Assembly (NCBI GenBank): GCA_938003985.1
Contig: CALKWZ010000076.1
Coordinates: 1-64,000 of the forward strand
Direction of reading: 5' to 3'
DNA: 64,000 nt
From: an uncultured Verrucomicrobiota bacterium
GTDB lineage: Bacteria; Verrucomicrobiota; Kiritimatiellia; CAIQIC01; Lenti-01
The position numbers were made by a program, and so were the translations under genes. A model generated the notes under the pieces. That model did not search any database, was not told the origin of the DNA, and worked only from the letters and a program-made list of their open reading frames with translations. Below are positions 41,921 to 50,369 of the stretch, one piece after another. The stretch's first letter is position 1. The number at the start of each line of letters is the position of its first letter.

Positions 41921-44900
41921 ATGTCGAAGAGGAAAAAGCAGATCGCAAACGCTGAAGGTCAACTCAATCTGGCCCTGACGGGCGATACTTTTGCTGGGCC
42001 TGCTGAAACCAACGGCGTCTTTTCTCTCGCTTACCTGTTAAGACAATTGGAGCAGTCGCCATCTTTCGCCGCCCAATCCGATGCGGCGGTCGCTTATGAA
42101 TTGGTCTGCCGGTTGTATCGGCAACACGGCGTGGCTCTTAAAAGGCAGAATGAAGCCTTTACCTGTTCCACTTTTCTCGAACCTGTCCTGGACTCGCTCG
42201 GCTGGCATCGGATTCCCCAGCAATCTATGCCGAGCAGCATGGAGACCCGGAAGCGTCCGGACTATTGTCTTGTCACCACTGAGCAAGCCTTCATGGAGGC
42301 ATCGCGTGCCGATGCCGTGAAGTTATTTCAGCTTAGCGCCACCGTCTTGGAAGCTAAGAAATGGGGGCACCCTTTGGACCGGATGTCCTCCGGAGAAACC
42401 CCGGGTTGGTTCCCTAGCCAGCAAATCCAAGACTATTTGAATCACGCGAAAGACGCGACGGGGCATCGGTTCTTCGACTGGGCCATCCTCACGAACGGCG
42501 ACGAATGGCGTCTTTACTGTGAACAATCCGCCGTGGGGGCCTACTTCAGTTTCCATCTCGTTCGCGATGGCCAGTTGTGTACGGAGGACGAGTTCAGGCT
42601 TTTCTTCACGCTTTTCCGGGCTGCCGCCTTTGATCGCTCGCCGGAAGGCCTTTGTTTTCTCGATTCCGTGCGCGAGCAGTCGTTGCGGGCGCAGGGCGAA
42701 CTAGAGCTAAATCTACGCAAGCGCATCTTTGGCGTTCTTGAAGACCTTGGCACTGCGTTCGCAAATCGGGAAGAAAACGGCTTGCACGAGGCTGATTACC
42801 CCAAGGTCTACGAAGTTTCCTTGGTCTTTCTATATCGCCTTTTGTTTGTTCTCTATGCGGAGAGCCGGGGGCTCCTGCCCGTTCGCGAGTATGGCGCAGG
42901 GGCGAATCGCCGTTATCTAAACGATTTTTCCTTGGCCCGCTTGGCTGGCAAGTTGCGCGACAGTTCCCATTATCAAGACAATGCGTTTTGCCAGCTATAC
43001 GAGGAATTGCTGCACTTGTTTGAGCTGATTAACGGCACGTTTCCTTCGCGAAATGCGTCTCTCAAGGTCACCCGCTACAACGGCGGGTTGTTTAGTCTGC
43101 GGGCGCACGAAGAAATTGGACGTTGGCGGATCGGGGACCGGGACTTGGCCGATATTCTCAGGCAATTGATATATGTCCAGCCGCCCGCTCGTTCCCGCGA
43201 GGCTCAACGACAGATCAGCACTCGGGAAGCGATTGATTACAGCACGCTGGAAGTCCGCCAGCTCGGCGACATCTACGAGGGCCTGCTGGGCGCGCACTTC
43301 GAAAAAGTCGAAGATCGCCTTGAGTTGCGGAACGAGAACGGCGAAAACCATCGCTCCGGGATATTCTACACGCCCGATTGGATCGTCCAGTTCCTCGTAA
43401 ACGAAACCTTGTTGCCGTTGCTGTCAGAAATCGAGCGGTCGCCCGACGTCCAGCGAGCCTTGCAGGCTCGTTCAGAGGAGCGAAAACGGGACAATTCTTT
43501 CGCGTTCGGCGTGCTCAACCTCAATCTCGTCGATCCCGCCATGGGCAGCGGCCATTTTCTGGTTCGCGCGACGGAATGGCTGGCCGACCACATCATGAGC
43601 CATCCCACGACCCAGCCGATGACGATGCAAATCATTGGTCAGGGTCAAGGCCAAATCAGCCGGGAAGAAATTATCGCGCGCGGCAAGATTCCCGTGGCCC
43701 CCGGAATTTCCCAGGAACAGGCGGAGAAGGCTTATTGGCGCCGCCGCGTCGTAGAGGCCTGCATCCATGGCGTAGATGTCAATCCCATGGCAGTCGAGTT
43801 GGCGAAACTCTCGCTGTGGCTGACTTGCATCGCGGCCGACGAACCCCTCAATTTCCTAGACCACCACTTGCGAAAAGGCAATGCCTTGCTGTCGGTCGCC
43901 CCCGATGAGCTCAAGTTGGCGCCGGATGGACAGGAGACGTTCGATCTCGGGGAAAGGCTTCACGACGTTCTCTCCGGCATTATCCGCGACACGCTTGCCA
44001 TCGAAAGGCAACCTAGCACGGAAATGGAAGCCGTGAAGGATAAGGAACGGCTATGGAAGGATTTGAGGTTGCGGCTAAAACCTTTCCTTGATCTGTCGGA
44101 CCTCTGGATTTCCATGTTGGATGGAGTGCCCCTGGTCGAGATGGAATATCTGTCCGTTGCACGTCTGTTGCTGGGCGACCAGACTCTTACAGGACCAGAA
44201 AAGCGAGATGCCAAGCGGCGCCTGGATTCCATTGCTGTAGCGCTAGCGTCGAAGAAGGCGGACCTGATGCCCTTCCACTGGCGGTTGGAATTCCCGGATG
44301 TTTTCTACGACGAAAGCGGGGAGGTATCGCCCCCGAACCGATGCGGATTCGATGCCATTCTCGGCAATCCCCCGTATGTGTCCATCCACACGGCGAAAGA
44401 GATTGGCAACCGCAAGATGCGCGATGCCTTGGAAAAACGCGCGGGCTATCTGGAAGACCTCTATGTCCATTTCACCGATCTTGGTTTCCAACTACTGCGC
44501 AAGGGCGGCGGGTTCGGGTTCATTGTATCGGACACTTTCTTTACGCTGGCCTCCAAGTTCCGCATGCGAGAAATACTCCAGAGGAATTCGCTCGACTGGC
44601 TCGGTCAATGCGATCCCTTCGATGCCACGGTAGACGCAGCGGTTTTCGTTGCCCGCAAGCAGGTGCCCGAGGCAAACCATCGCTTCCGCTTTGTTCAAGC
44701 CAGGCCCCGCAAGCGACCCGACGGTACTCGCACCGTGCCCGATGAGAACTTGGAAAAACTGTCGCAAACCAATGCTCTTGCATGGAATGAACCCGCAACG
44801 CTGACGCCGTTCGGCGATGTCTTCCATGCCACGGTGGCCGAGTTGCGGCTTCATGAAATTCCGCTTTCCTTGCATGCCGCGGCCCACAAAAAGGTATTTT

Positions 44901-46396
44901 TCGAGCCCCGTCCTGGCACTCTGCACCTTTTCGACCGCTTCAACGCCAATGTGAAGGAGCTTGTTGCGGAATGGTGGGAGAAGATTGAAGACTCTCGCGA
45001 ATTCAGCGCCAACCTTCCTGAAATCCAAGCCTATCACCGCACCTTGCGCCCCGGCGACATCTCGCTAGTCGGGCTTGTGGCGGAAGGTGGGCAAGGAATG
45101 CGCACGGCCAACAACGCCCGTTTTCTAGCCTATCTCGACGGCACCCCGCAGGCAGAGGAAATCAAGGAGAAGTCGCGGGCATGGTCTGCCTCTTGGCTGG
45201 CGAACGAACGGGTTGGATCAACTTTCCGCGAACTTTTGCAACAAGCGGGTGGGGACGCCGCTCGACCGACTGCCAACCGGCCCGCATGGGAAGCCGCCGT
45301 GCATGGTCTTCGCGAGCGATTCACGCCCGCCCAACTGGGCTTGGGCCGAACCTTCCTTTTCCGCATTGCGCCGCCGGACCTCGTTGCCGGGGCAGAGGAT
45401 TTCGCCTATTCCTTCTTGCGCCGCAAGGCGGAACTCCTTGTGCATTGGCAGGGACGGTCGGAATTCATGGGCTTTTGGGACGACAAGATGGAGATTGGCG
45501 GGAATTTTGTGGCCCATTCGGACTGTCGCAAGGCCAAGACCATTTCGGACGCGGATTTCTGCGAGCTTTGCCAGCACCTGCAGCTTTGGGTCAGACATGA
45601 AAACGCCGTGAGGAAACCGTCGCAGCGCATTCCTAAAGAAGCCATAGGCTTGCGATCTAGTGAAGACTACTCCGATCCGGCTGACGCTCCGCGAATCGCC
45701 GCGATTTATAATGGCCTTTTGGGCCGCGCCCAATATGTCCCATTCCGGAAGGGGGACCCCGAAGGAAGCCGGTGGCTGGACAACGAACCGCTCTTTTGCG
45801 ATTGGTCAAAATCATCTGTGGATTGGCTCTCAACAGATAATTCTGCACGCTGGCAGGGTCATCGATTCTTTTTCCTTCCAGGTGTTACATGGACCGCCGT
45901 AGCTAATCATGTCGCGCTTAAATCAAGGTTCCAAGAGCCATGCGTATTTGATGCCGATAGTATGAGGCTTACTCCGTTACCAAGCACTCTTTCGGCTGAA
46001 GCATTCGTGGCGATTCTTAACAGCGATGTCTTCAGTTACTTCAAGATGCGATTCGTTCAACACACGCAAAAGTGGGAAATCGGGAATTTGCGTCAGATGC
46101 CCATTGTGATGCCAAATAAGAGGCAACAGGACTCGCTTGCGAAACTGGCCTCGCTTGCGATGGCCGCAAAACGGCATGAGTTTTCGGGAACATCCCCCGA
46201 CAATGATTTGGTTGCGCGTGTTCGCGTAATTAGTGCGCGGCTGCGTGCGGATGGGCCAGATTATTTGCAGCCCAGCGCCCAAGGATTATTGCTGGCAGGC
46301 CCCAACGATTGTCTGGAAGTGATCGAAAAAGCCATCAACTGGGAAGCCGAAAAACTCTACGGCGTTGAAGGCCTTGGCCCATTCGACGAATTTTAA
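41921..46396 (+). CDS. Type IIG restriction-modification protein (Eco57I-like)
   Basis: A 1491-aa fused nuclease-methyltransferase. The N-terminus carries a PD-(D/E)xK-like site: RKRPDYC near 112 and LEAKKW near 143. The central N6-adenine methyltransferase has motif I DPAMGSGHFLVRA near 536 and motif IV NPPYV near 816 (ILGNPPYVS), followed by LYVHFTDLGFQLLRKGGGFGFI. The C-terminal ~500 residues should hold the DNA-recognition domain (NSDVFSYFKMRFVQHTQKWEIGNL, abbreviated). No helicase motifs are seen, which argues against types I and III. One polypeptide would recognise, methylate and cut. Codon use and GC are clearly lower than in flanking genes. Recognition site unknown. Confidence 0.87.
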   Translation: MSKRKKQIANAEGQLNLALTGDTFAGPAETNGVFSLAYLLRQLEQSPSFAAQSDAAVAYELVCRLYRQHGVALKRQNEAFTCSTFLEPVLDSLGWHRIPQQSMPSSMETRKRPDYCLVTTEQAFMEASRADAVKLFQLSATVLEAKKWGHPLDRMSSGETPGWFPSQQIQDYLNHAKDATGHRFFDWAILTNGDEWRLYCEQSAVGAYFSFHLVRDGQLCTEDEFRLFFTLFRAAAFDRSPEGLCFLDSVREQSLRAQGELELNLRKRIFGVLEDLGTAFANREENGLHEADYPKVYEVSLVFLYRLLFVLYAESRGLLPVREYGAGANRRYLNDFSLARLAGKLRDSSHYQDNAFCQLYEELLHLFELINGTFPSRNASLKVTRYNGGLFSLRAHEEIGRWRIGDRDLADILRQLIYVQPPARSREAQRQISTREAIDYSTLEVRQLGDIYEGLLGAHFEKVEDRLELRNENGENHRSGIFYTPDWIVQFLVNETLLPLLSEIERSPDVQRALQARSEERKRDNSFAFGVLNLNLVDPAMGSGHFLVRATEWLADHIMSHPTTQPMTMQIIGQGQGQISREEIIARGKIPVAPGISQEQAEKAYWRRRVVEACIHGVDVNPMAVELAKLSLWLTCIAADEPLNFLDHHLRKGNALLSVAPDELKLAPDGQETFDLGERLHDVLSGIIRDTLAIERQPSTEMEAVKDKERLWKDLRLRLKPFLDLSDLWISMLDGVPLVEMEYLSVARLLLGDQTLTGPEKRDAKRRLDSIAVALASKKADLMPFHWRLEFPDVFYDESGEVSPPNRCGFDAILGNPPYVSIHTAKEIGNRKMRDALEKRAGYLEDLYVHFTDLGFQLLRKGGGFGFIVSDTFFTLASKFRMREILQRNSLDWLGQCDPFDATVDAAVFVARKQVPEANHRFRFVQARPRKRPDGTRTVPDENLEKLSQTNALAWNEPATLTPFGDVFHATVAELRLHEIPLSLHAAAHKKVFFEPRPGTLHLFDRFNANVKELVAEWWEKIEDSREFSANLPEIQAYHRTLRPGDISLVGLVAEGGQGMRTANNARFLAYLDGTPQAEEIKEKSRAWSASWLANERVGSTFRELLQQAGGDAARPTANRPAWEAAVHGLRERFTPAQLGLGRTFLFRIAPPDLVAGAEDFAYSFLRRKAELLVHWQGRSEFMGFWDDKMEIGGNFVAHSDCRKAKTISDADFCELCQHLQLWVRHENAVRKPSQRIPKEAIGLRSSEDYSDPADAPRIAAIYNGLLGRAQYVPFRKGDPEGSRWLDNEPLFCDWSKSSVDWLSTDNSARWQGHRFFFLPGVTWTAVANHVALKSRFQEPCVFDADSMRLTPLPSTLSAEAFVAILNSDVFSYFKMRFVQHTQKWEIGNLRQMPIVMPNKRQQDSLAKLASLAMAAKRHEFSGTSPDNDLVARVRVISARLRADGPDYLQPSAQGLLLAGPNDCLEVIEKAINWEAEKLYGVEGLGPFDEF

Positions 46397-46423
46397 CGGC
46401 CACTGATGACCGGAGATGTTTAT

Positions 46424-46545
46424 AGGCGCGCAGCTCATCGAGGGGGAAGTCGCCAGGGGTGCGTTCGTAGGTCCAGAAGGCAGAGTCGTTGAGGGGGGCG
46501 AGTTTGTACGAGGTGAAATTGCGCGATGCTGTTGCCGAGTGTATA
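46424..46545 (-). pseudogene. Remnant of a GIY-YIG-type C-terminal tail
   Basis: The minus strand reads FWTYERTPGDFPLDELRAYK, which matches the end of the GIY-YIG gene at 46989 (FWNYQRAPGDWVPLDALRS). There is no start or upstream domain, so it is a fragment left from a duplicated or deleted relative. Confidence 0.55.
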
Positions 46546-46986
46546 TCAATCCCGCCTGACTGCATTATCAAGGTAATCAAGGATTCTCCGATTGGTATAT
46601 TTGCCGGCAAGCTCGAACAGGTGCATGCCGCGCACGTATTCAACGATTTCGCCGGTTGAGAAGGGCGGAGTTGCCTGATCTTCACAATCGACTTGCCAGT
46701 CGATGCCTTCGGTTGTTTGGAGTCAGATGGCGATCATCTCGTACTGCTCCAGCTTCTCGACGTGGGCAAGAATGAGGGCATCGATCGTATGCTCGTAGAC
46801 GTCCCACAAGACGGACTGCTCGTATTGGATTTGGACGCAAACCTCTTCCCACGTGTTTTTGAGACCCGTGTCGTCGCCAAGTGCAAGGGAATCGGTCAAT
46901 TTTCGTAGCTCACGAGCGGTTTTTCGGGCGATGGCGGACGACACCCGCAGGGCCAACGCGCGCACAACCTGTTCTTCGACATTCAA
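46546..46986 (-). pseudogene. Hypothetical gene split by in-frame TGA
   Basis: From a TTG at 46986, an 87-residue frame (MNVEEQVVRALALRVSSAIA onward, rich in charged helices) runs to a TGA at 46723-46725. The same frame continues for 58 more codons with coding-like content (LQTTEGIDWQVDCEDQ, then FSTGEIVEYVRGMHLFELAG) to a second TGA at 46546. A single TGG-to-TGA change would explain the break. The start is uncertain because the frame also overlaps the upstream gene end. Family not recognised. Confidence 0.5.
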
Positions 46987-46988
46987 CG

Positions 46989-47681
46989 CTAGCTTCTCAG
47001 CGCGTCGAGGGGGACCCAGTCGCCGGGGGCGCGCTGGTAGTTCCAGAATTCCCAACCGTTGCAGGTGGGGCGTTTGCAGGCGGCGGCGGCGGCGAGCGAG
47101 GGCGAGTTGTATAGCTTGCCGGCGTAGCGGATGGTGCCGTCGCGGCGCACGGTGGCCTTGAGGATCTTGCCCTTGAAATGGGCGCGGAGGGGAAACGCCG
47201 TGGTGACGTATTTGGCGAGGGGCGGGGTGCGGCCATCTTTCTGTTCCTTGGCGGCTTTGCGGCGAGCGGGATCGGGCGCGGTGAGCATGTCGAAAACGGA
47301 ATCTTCGAAATCCCGCTTCATGTCGCGCAGGAAGATGGGGCGGAGGTCGCTGGACCGGGCGAATTGTCCCTTCTGCTTGTTGCCGGCGGGCTTGACGGTG
47401 CGGAGGATGAGGGCTTCCAGCTCGCGCAAGTGGCGGTCGCCGATGGTGAGGTAGACGGAGAAGCGGTCCCAGGAGTCGGCGTGACGGTCGCGGAGGTGCT
47501 GCTTGAGGCGGTTGCGGAGGTTGGTGGCGAGGCCGACGTAGTAGAGCTTGCCCTTGCGGTAGAGGACGTAGATGCCGTGGCGCCCCCGCACGTACTGGCG
47601 GATGATGTTCTGGTATTCCTCGAGGGCTGCGCGGGAGATGTTTTCGAGGTGCTGGCAAACGAGCTGGGCGTTGCGTTTCAT
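46989..47681 (-). CDS. GIY-YIG nuclease-domain protein
   Basis: A 230-aa protein. The GIY-YIG core lies at about 35-110: GIYVLYRKGKLYYVGLATNL, the Arg/His of NRLKQHLRDRH and Glu in RELEALIL. The C-terminal ~45 residues (GKLYNSPSLAAAAA then GWEFWNYQRAPGDWV) resemble the DUF4357/DNA-binding tails of mobile nucleases. Likely cleaves DNA in repair, restriction or element mobility; substrate unknown. It is the last intact gene of the island before the tRNA genes. Confidence 0.8.
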   Translation of the reverse strand: MKRNAQLVCQHLENISRAALEEYQNIIRQYVRGRHGIYVLYRKGKLYYVGLATNLRNRLKQHLRDRHADSWDRFSVYLTIGDRHLRELEALILRTVKPAGNKQKGQFARSSDLRPIFLRDMKRDFEDSVFDMLTAPDPARRKAAKEQKDGRTPPLAKYVTTAFPLRAHFKGKILKATVRRDGTIRYAGKLYNSPSLAAAAACKRPTCNGWEFWNYQRAPGDWVPLDALRS

Positions 47682-47798
47682 ACGGATGAGAAGTCTAGCG
47701 CGCCGCGCGGATGCTGAAAAGCGGAAACCGCGTGTCGCGATTCCCGGAGAACGAGCTCTCGCGGTGGCAACGAGGGGAAGCGGTCGGGAGGCTCAGAA

Positions 47799-47891
<93 letters not shown>

Positions 47892-47927
47892 GCAAAATCA
47901 CATCAACTCATATCACAGAGCTTTCCC

Positions 47928-47979
47928 CGCCCCGGCCAAGGCCGGGGCGAGGCCTCGCCCCGCTGTCATCAGCGGGGCG
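47928..47979. repeat. Two adjacent GC-rich hairpins
   Basis: CGCCCCGGCC/GGCCGGGGCG (47928-47949) and CGCCCCGCTG/CAGCGGGGCG with TCAT loop (47956-47979). They lie between tRNA-Ser and its partial copy and may be intergenic repeats or terminators. Confidence 0.7.
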
Positions 47980-47981
47980 GG

Positions 47982-48020
47982 CAAGCGGGCGCGATCGGCC
48001 ACTCCGCCACCTCTCCGCAA
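47982..48020 (-). repeat. 39-nt duplicate of tRNA-Ser 5' half
   Basis: These 39 bases are identical to 47857-47895, covering the acceptor 5' strand, D arm and anticodon 5' stem of tRNA-Ser plus four flanking bases. It cannot form a tRNA. It may be an attachment-site remnant or a local duplication. Confidence 0.85.
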
Positions 48021-48076
48021 CAGGCTAAATTCAGATTTCAAGCATCCCGGCCGTCGAGCCCGGGATTCCGGCCGTT

Positions 48077-48110
48077 CCGGCCCCGCCGGGGCCGGCTACA
48101 GCAAATCCGA
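48077..48110. repeat. Intergenic hairpin repeat with GGCTACAGCAAATCCG
   Basis: CCGGCCCC/GGGGCCGG hairpin followed by CTACAGCAAATCCG, related to the AGCTACAACAAATCC element near 39155. Confidence 0.55.
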
Positions 48111-48121
48111 AACATCGCAAT

Positions 48122-48207
48122 TGGTACCGGAGAAGGGACTTGAACCCATACGCCCGTGAAGGCGCCAGATTTTGAGTCTGGTGCGTCTGCCATTCCGCCA
48201 CTCCGGC
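48122..48207 (-). tRNA. tRNA-Leu (CAA)
   Basis: The minus strand forms a class II tRNA: acceptor GCCGGAG with CTCCGGT, anticodon stem CCAGA/TCTGG around CTCAAAA (anticodon CAA), variable arm, T-loop GGTTCAAGTCC and encoded CCA (48122-48124). Confidence 0.95.
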
Positions 48208-48546
48208 ATTCTCAATGGCACGCGAAACCTATCCGCCCCGCGCCGCCGGCGCAAGTCAAAAGAAGGGGGGTTGGGTTTACGAGTGAAGAGTTCAAAGTTC
48301 ACGGTTCAAGGTTGGGGGGCGGGGGGAAGGGGAGAAGAGTTCAGAGTTCACGGTTCAAGGTTCAAGGTTGGGGAGGGGCACGGTGGTGCGTGGGCGGCGT
48401 GCGGGCTTCGTTCGTAGTCCAGCCTTCAGGCTGGATTTTCGCGCAGGCATGCCGCCGGGGCCACAGGCCGCAGGGCAAAATGCGCTGGATTTTCGGCGGG
48501 GAAGGGGGAGAATGGCGTGCGTTTTTCCAAGGAAAGCGGGTTGGCC
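48208..48546. other. Intergenic region with TTCAAG microrepeats, no gene
   Basis: Two related blocks, GAAGAGTTCAAAGTTCACGG (48285-48304, continuing to 48317) and its variant at 48334-48373, are offset by 49 bases and built from a 7-base GTTCAAG/GTTCACG pattern. The second has one extra heptamer. The remainder is GC-rich and should contain the cstA promoter. Confidence 0.6.
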
Positions 48547-50247
48547 ATGTTGAGTCTGATGTTCCTGGGCTGCTGCGCGCTGTTTTTCGCCGCCTACAAG
48601 ATCTACGGCGGCTGGATGGAGCGCAAGCTGGACGCGATGGACGAGCGGCTGACGCCGGCGCACACGCTGCGCGACGGCGTGGACTACGAGCCGGGTCCGG
48701 ACGCGGTGGTGTTCGGCCACCATTTCAGCTCCATCGCGGGCGCGGGGCCGATCGTGGGGCCGATCGCGGCCGCGCTGCTGTTCGGCTGGGGGCCGGCGCT
48801 GGTCTGGATCGTGCTGGGCGTGATCTTCGTCGGCGGCGTGCAGGACTACACCTCCATGATGGCCAGCCTGCGCAACAAGGGCCAGAGCCTGGCGCAAATC
48901 GGGCGCACGACGATGGGGCCGCTGACCTACCGGCTGTTCCTGCTCTTCATCCTGCTGGTGCTGATCTACGTCATCATCGTCTTCCTGGACATGACCGCGG
49001 CGACCTTCGCGCCCGCGACGCTGGCGCGGGGCGACGCGGTGCCCGACGGTCCGCGCGTCGGCGGCGTGGTGGCGACGGCCTCGGTCTTCTACATCCTGCT
49101 GGCGGTGTTCTTCGGCCGGATGCTGAACCGCTGGCGGGTGTCCCTGCGCCGCGCCACGTTGATCGCGCTGCCGCTGGTGTTCGCCGGGTTGTGGCTGGGG
49201 CAACTGCTGCCGCTGTCGCCCGCGGTCGTGCCCGCCGTGCTGGGCTCGGACAAGTATTTCTGGTCGCTGGTGCTGATGGTCTACTGCCTGGCCGCGTCGA
49301 TCCTGCCGGTGAACGCGCTGTTGCAGCCGCGGGATTACCTCTCCTCGTTCCTGCTCTACGCCTGCCTGGTCGGGGGGGCGCTGGGCCTGCTGGTAGGCTC
49401 CGCGACGGGCGGGGCCGAGATCGCCTGGCCGGCATTCAAGGCCTGGAGCTCGCCCAACGACGGCTTCATCTATCCGGCCCTGTGCGTGATGATCGCCTGC
49501 GGCGCGGTGAGCGGCTTCCACGCCGTGCTGGCCAGCGGGACGACGTCGAAGCAGCTGAACAAGGAAAGCTCCGCCAAGCGCGTGGGCCTCGGCGCGATGC
49601 TGGTGGAAGCGGTCCTGGGGCTGCTGGCGCTGGCGACGGTGATGACGCTGAAGGACATGCCGGCGGGCGCGCCGCCGGCGATCTTCGCGGAGGGCCTCGA
49701 ACGCTTCTTCGCGCCGCTGGGCGTGGGGCAGGGCTGGATCCGGGCGTTCGCGATGCTGGCGGTGAGCACGTTCGTGCTGACGACGCTGGACACCTGCACG
49801 CGGTTGAGCCGCATCATGCTGCAGGAACTCACCGGCATCGACGCCAAGACCGTTTCCCACCGGGTGCTGACGACGCTGATCGTGCTGGCGCTGCCGGCGT
49901 TCGTCGTGTTCCGGGAAATCCCGGGGGCGGGCGGGGCGATGATGCCGGCCTGGAAGGCCATCTGGCCGGCCTTCGGCGCGACGAACCAGCTCATGGGCGC
50001 GCTGGCGCTGCTGATGGTCCACGGCTGGCTGCGCCGGCAGGGGAAAACCGCCTGGTTCGTGTTCCTGCCGATGGTGTTCATGTTCGTCACCACGCTGCTG
50101 GCCCTGGGCCAGATCGTCTGGCGCAATTTCGCGCAGGGCGGCAGTCCCTTGGTGGGCGGCCTAAGCGCCGTGCTGTTCGTTTTGGCCCTGGTCGTGCTGG
50201 CGGACGTCGCCGGCCGCGCCCTGCGGCATCGGCCGGCGGCCCGCTGA
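48547..50247 (+). CDS. CstA-family transporter (carbon starvation/pyruvate)
   Basis: A 566-aa membrane protein with about 16 hydrophobic segments. Family motifs are FGHHFSSIAGAGPIVGP near residue 59, QDYTSMMASLRNKGQSLA, and GFHAVLASGTTSKQL. CstA and its relative BtsT take up peptides or pyruvate, usually under carbon limitation. ATG 48547 follows AAGGAAAG; an in-frame GTG at 48517 would add ten unconserved residues. The LacI-family gene downstream (122-bp gap) probably regulates it or shares its signal. Confidence 0.9.
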   Translation: MLSLMFLGCCALFFAAYKIYGGWMERKLDAMDERLTPAHTLRDGVDYEPGPDAVVFGHHFSSIAGAGPIVGPIAAALLFGWGPALVWIVLGVIFVGGVQDYTSMMASLRNKGQSLAQIGRTTMGPLTYRLFLLFILLVLIYVIIVFLDMTAATFAPATLARGDAVPDGPRVGGVVATASVFYILLAVFFGRMLNRWRVSLRRATLIALPLVFAGLWLGQLLPLSPAVVPAVLGSDKYFWSLVLMVYCLAASILPVNALLQPRDYLSSFLLYACLVGGALGLLVGSATGGAEIAWPAFKAWSSPNDGFIYPALCVMIACGAVSGFHAVLASGTTSKQLNKESSAKRVGLGAMLVEAVLGLLALATVMTLKDMPAGAPPAIFAEGLERFFAPLGVGQGWIRAFAMLAVSTFVLTTLDTCTRLSRIMLQELTGIDAKTVSHRVLTTLIVLALPAFVVFREIPGAGGAMMPAWKAIWPAFGATNQLMGALALLMVHGWLRRQGKTAWFVFLPMVFMFVTTLLALGQIVWRNFAQGGSPLVGGLSAVLFVLALVVLADVAGRALRHRPAAR

Positions 50248-50280
50248 TTCCCGCGCCGTTCCGGAAAACCGTCCGGTGCG

Positions 50281-50294
50281 TTTTACCGGTAAAA
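50281..50294. promoter_or_regulatory. LacI-type operator candidate
   Basis: TTTTACCGGTAAAA is a perfect 14-bp palindrome with the central CG usual in LacI-family operators, 75 bases before the LacI-family gene. A related half site TTTACCGG occurs at 50326-50333. Confidence 0.55.
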
Positions 50295-50369
50295 TGCGCT
50301 ACATTTTACTTGCGCCGTCGAGCGGTTTACCGGACACTCGCGCCTATCAACCTACCGAAGGAGCCCCCG

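Noticed and set aside
41921..46396. PglX-type BREX methyltransferase
   Set aside because: The N-terminal PD-(D/E)xK-like site and absence of other BREX genes favour type IIG.
48517..48546. GTG start for the CstA-family gene
   Set aside because: Ten extra residues are not family-like, and ATG 48547 has AAGGAAAG at a usable distance.
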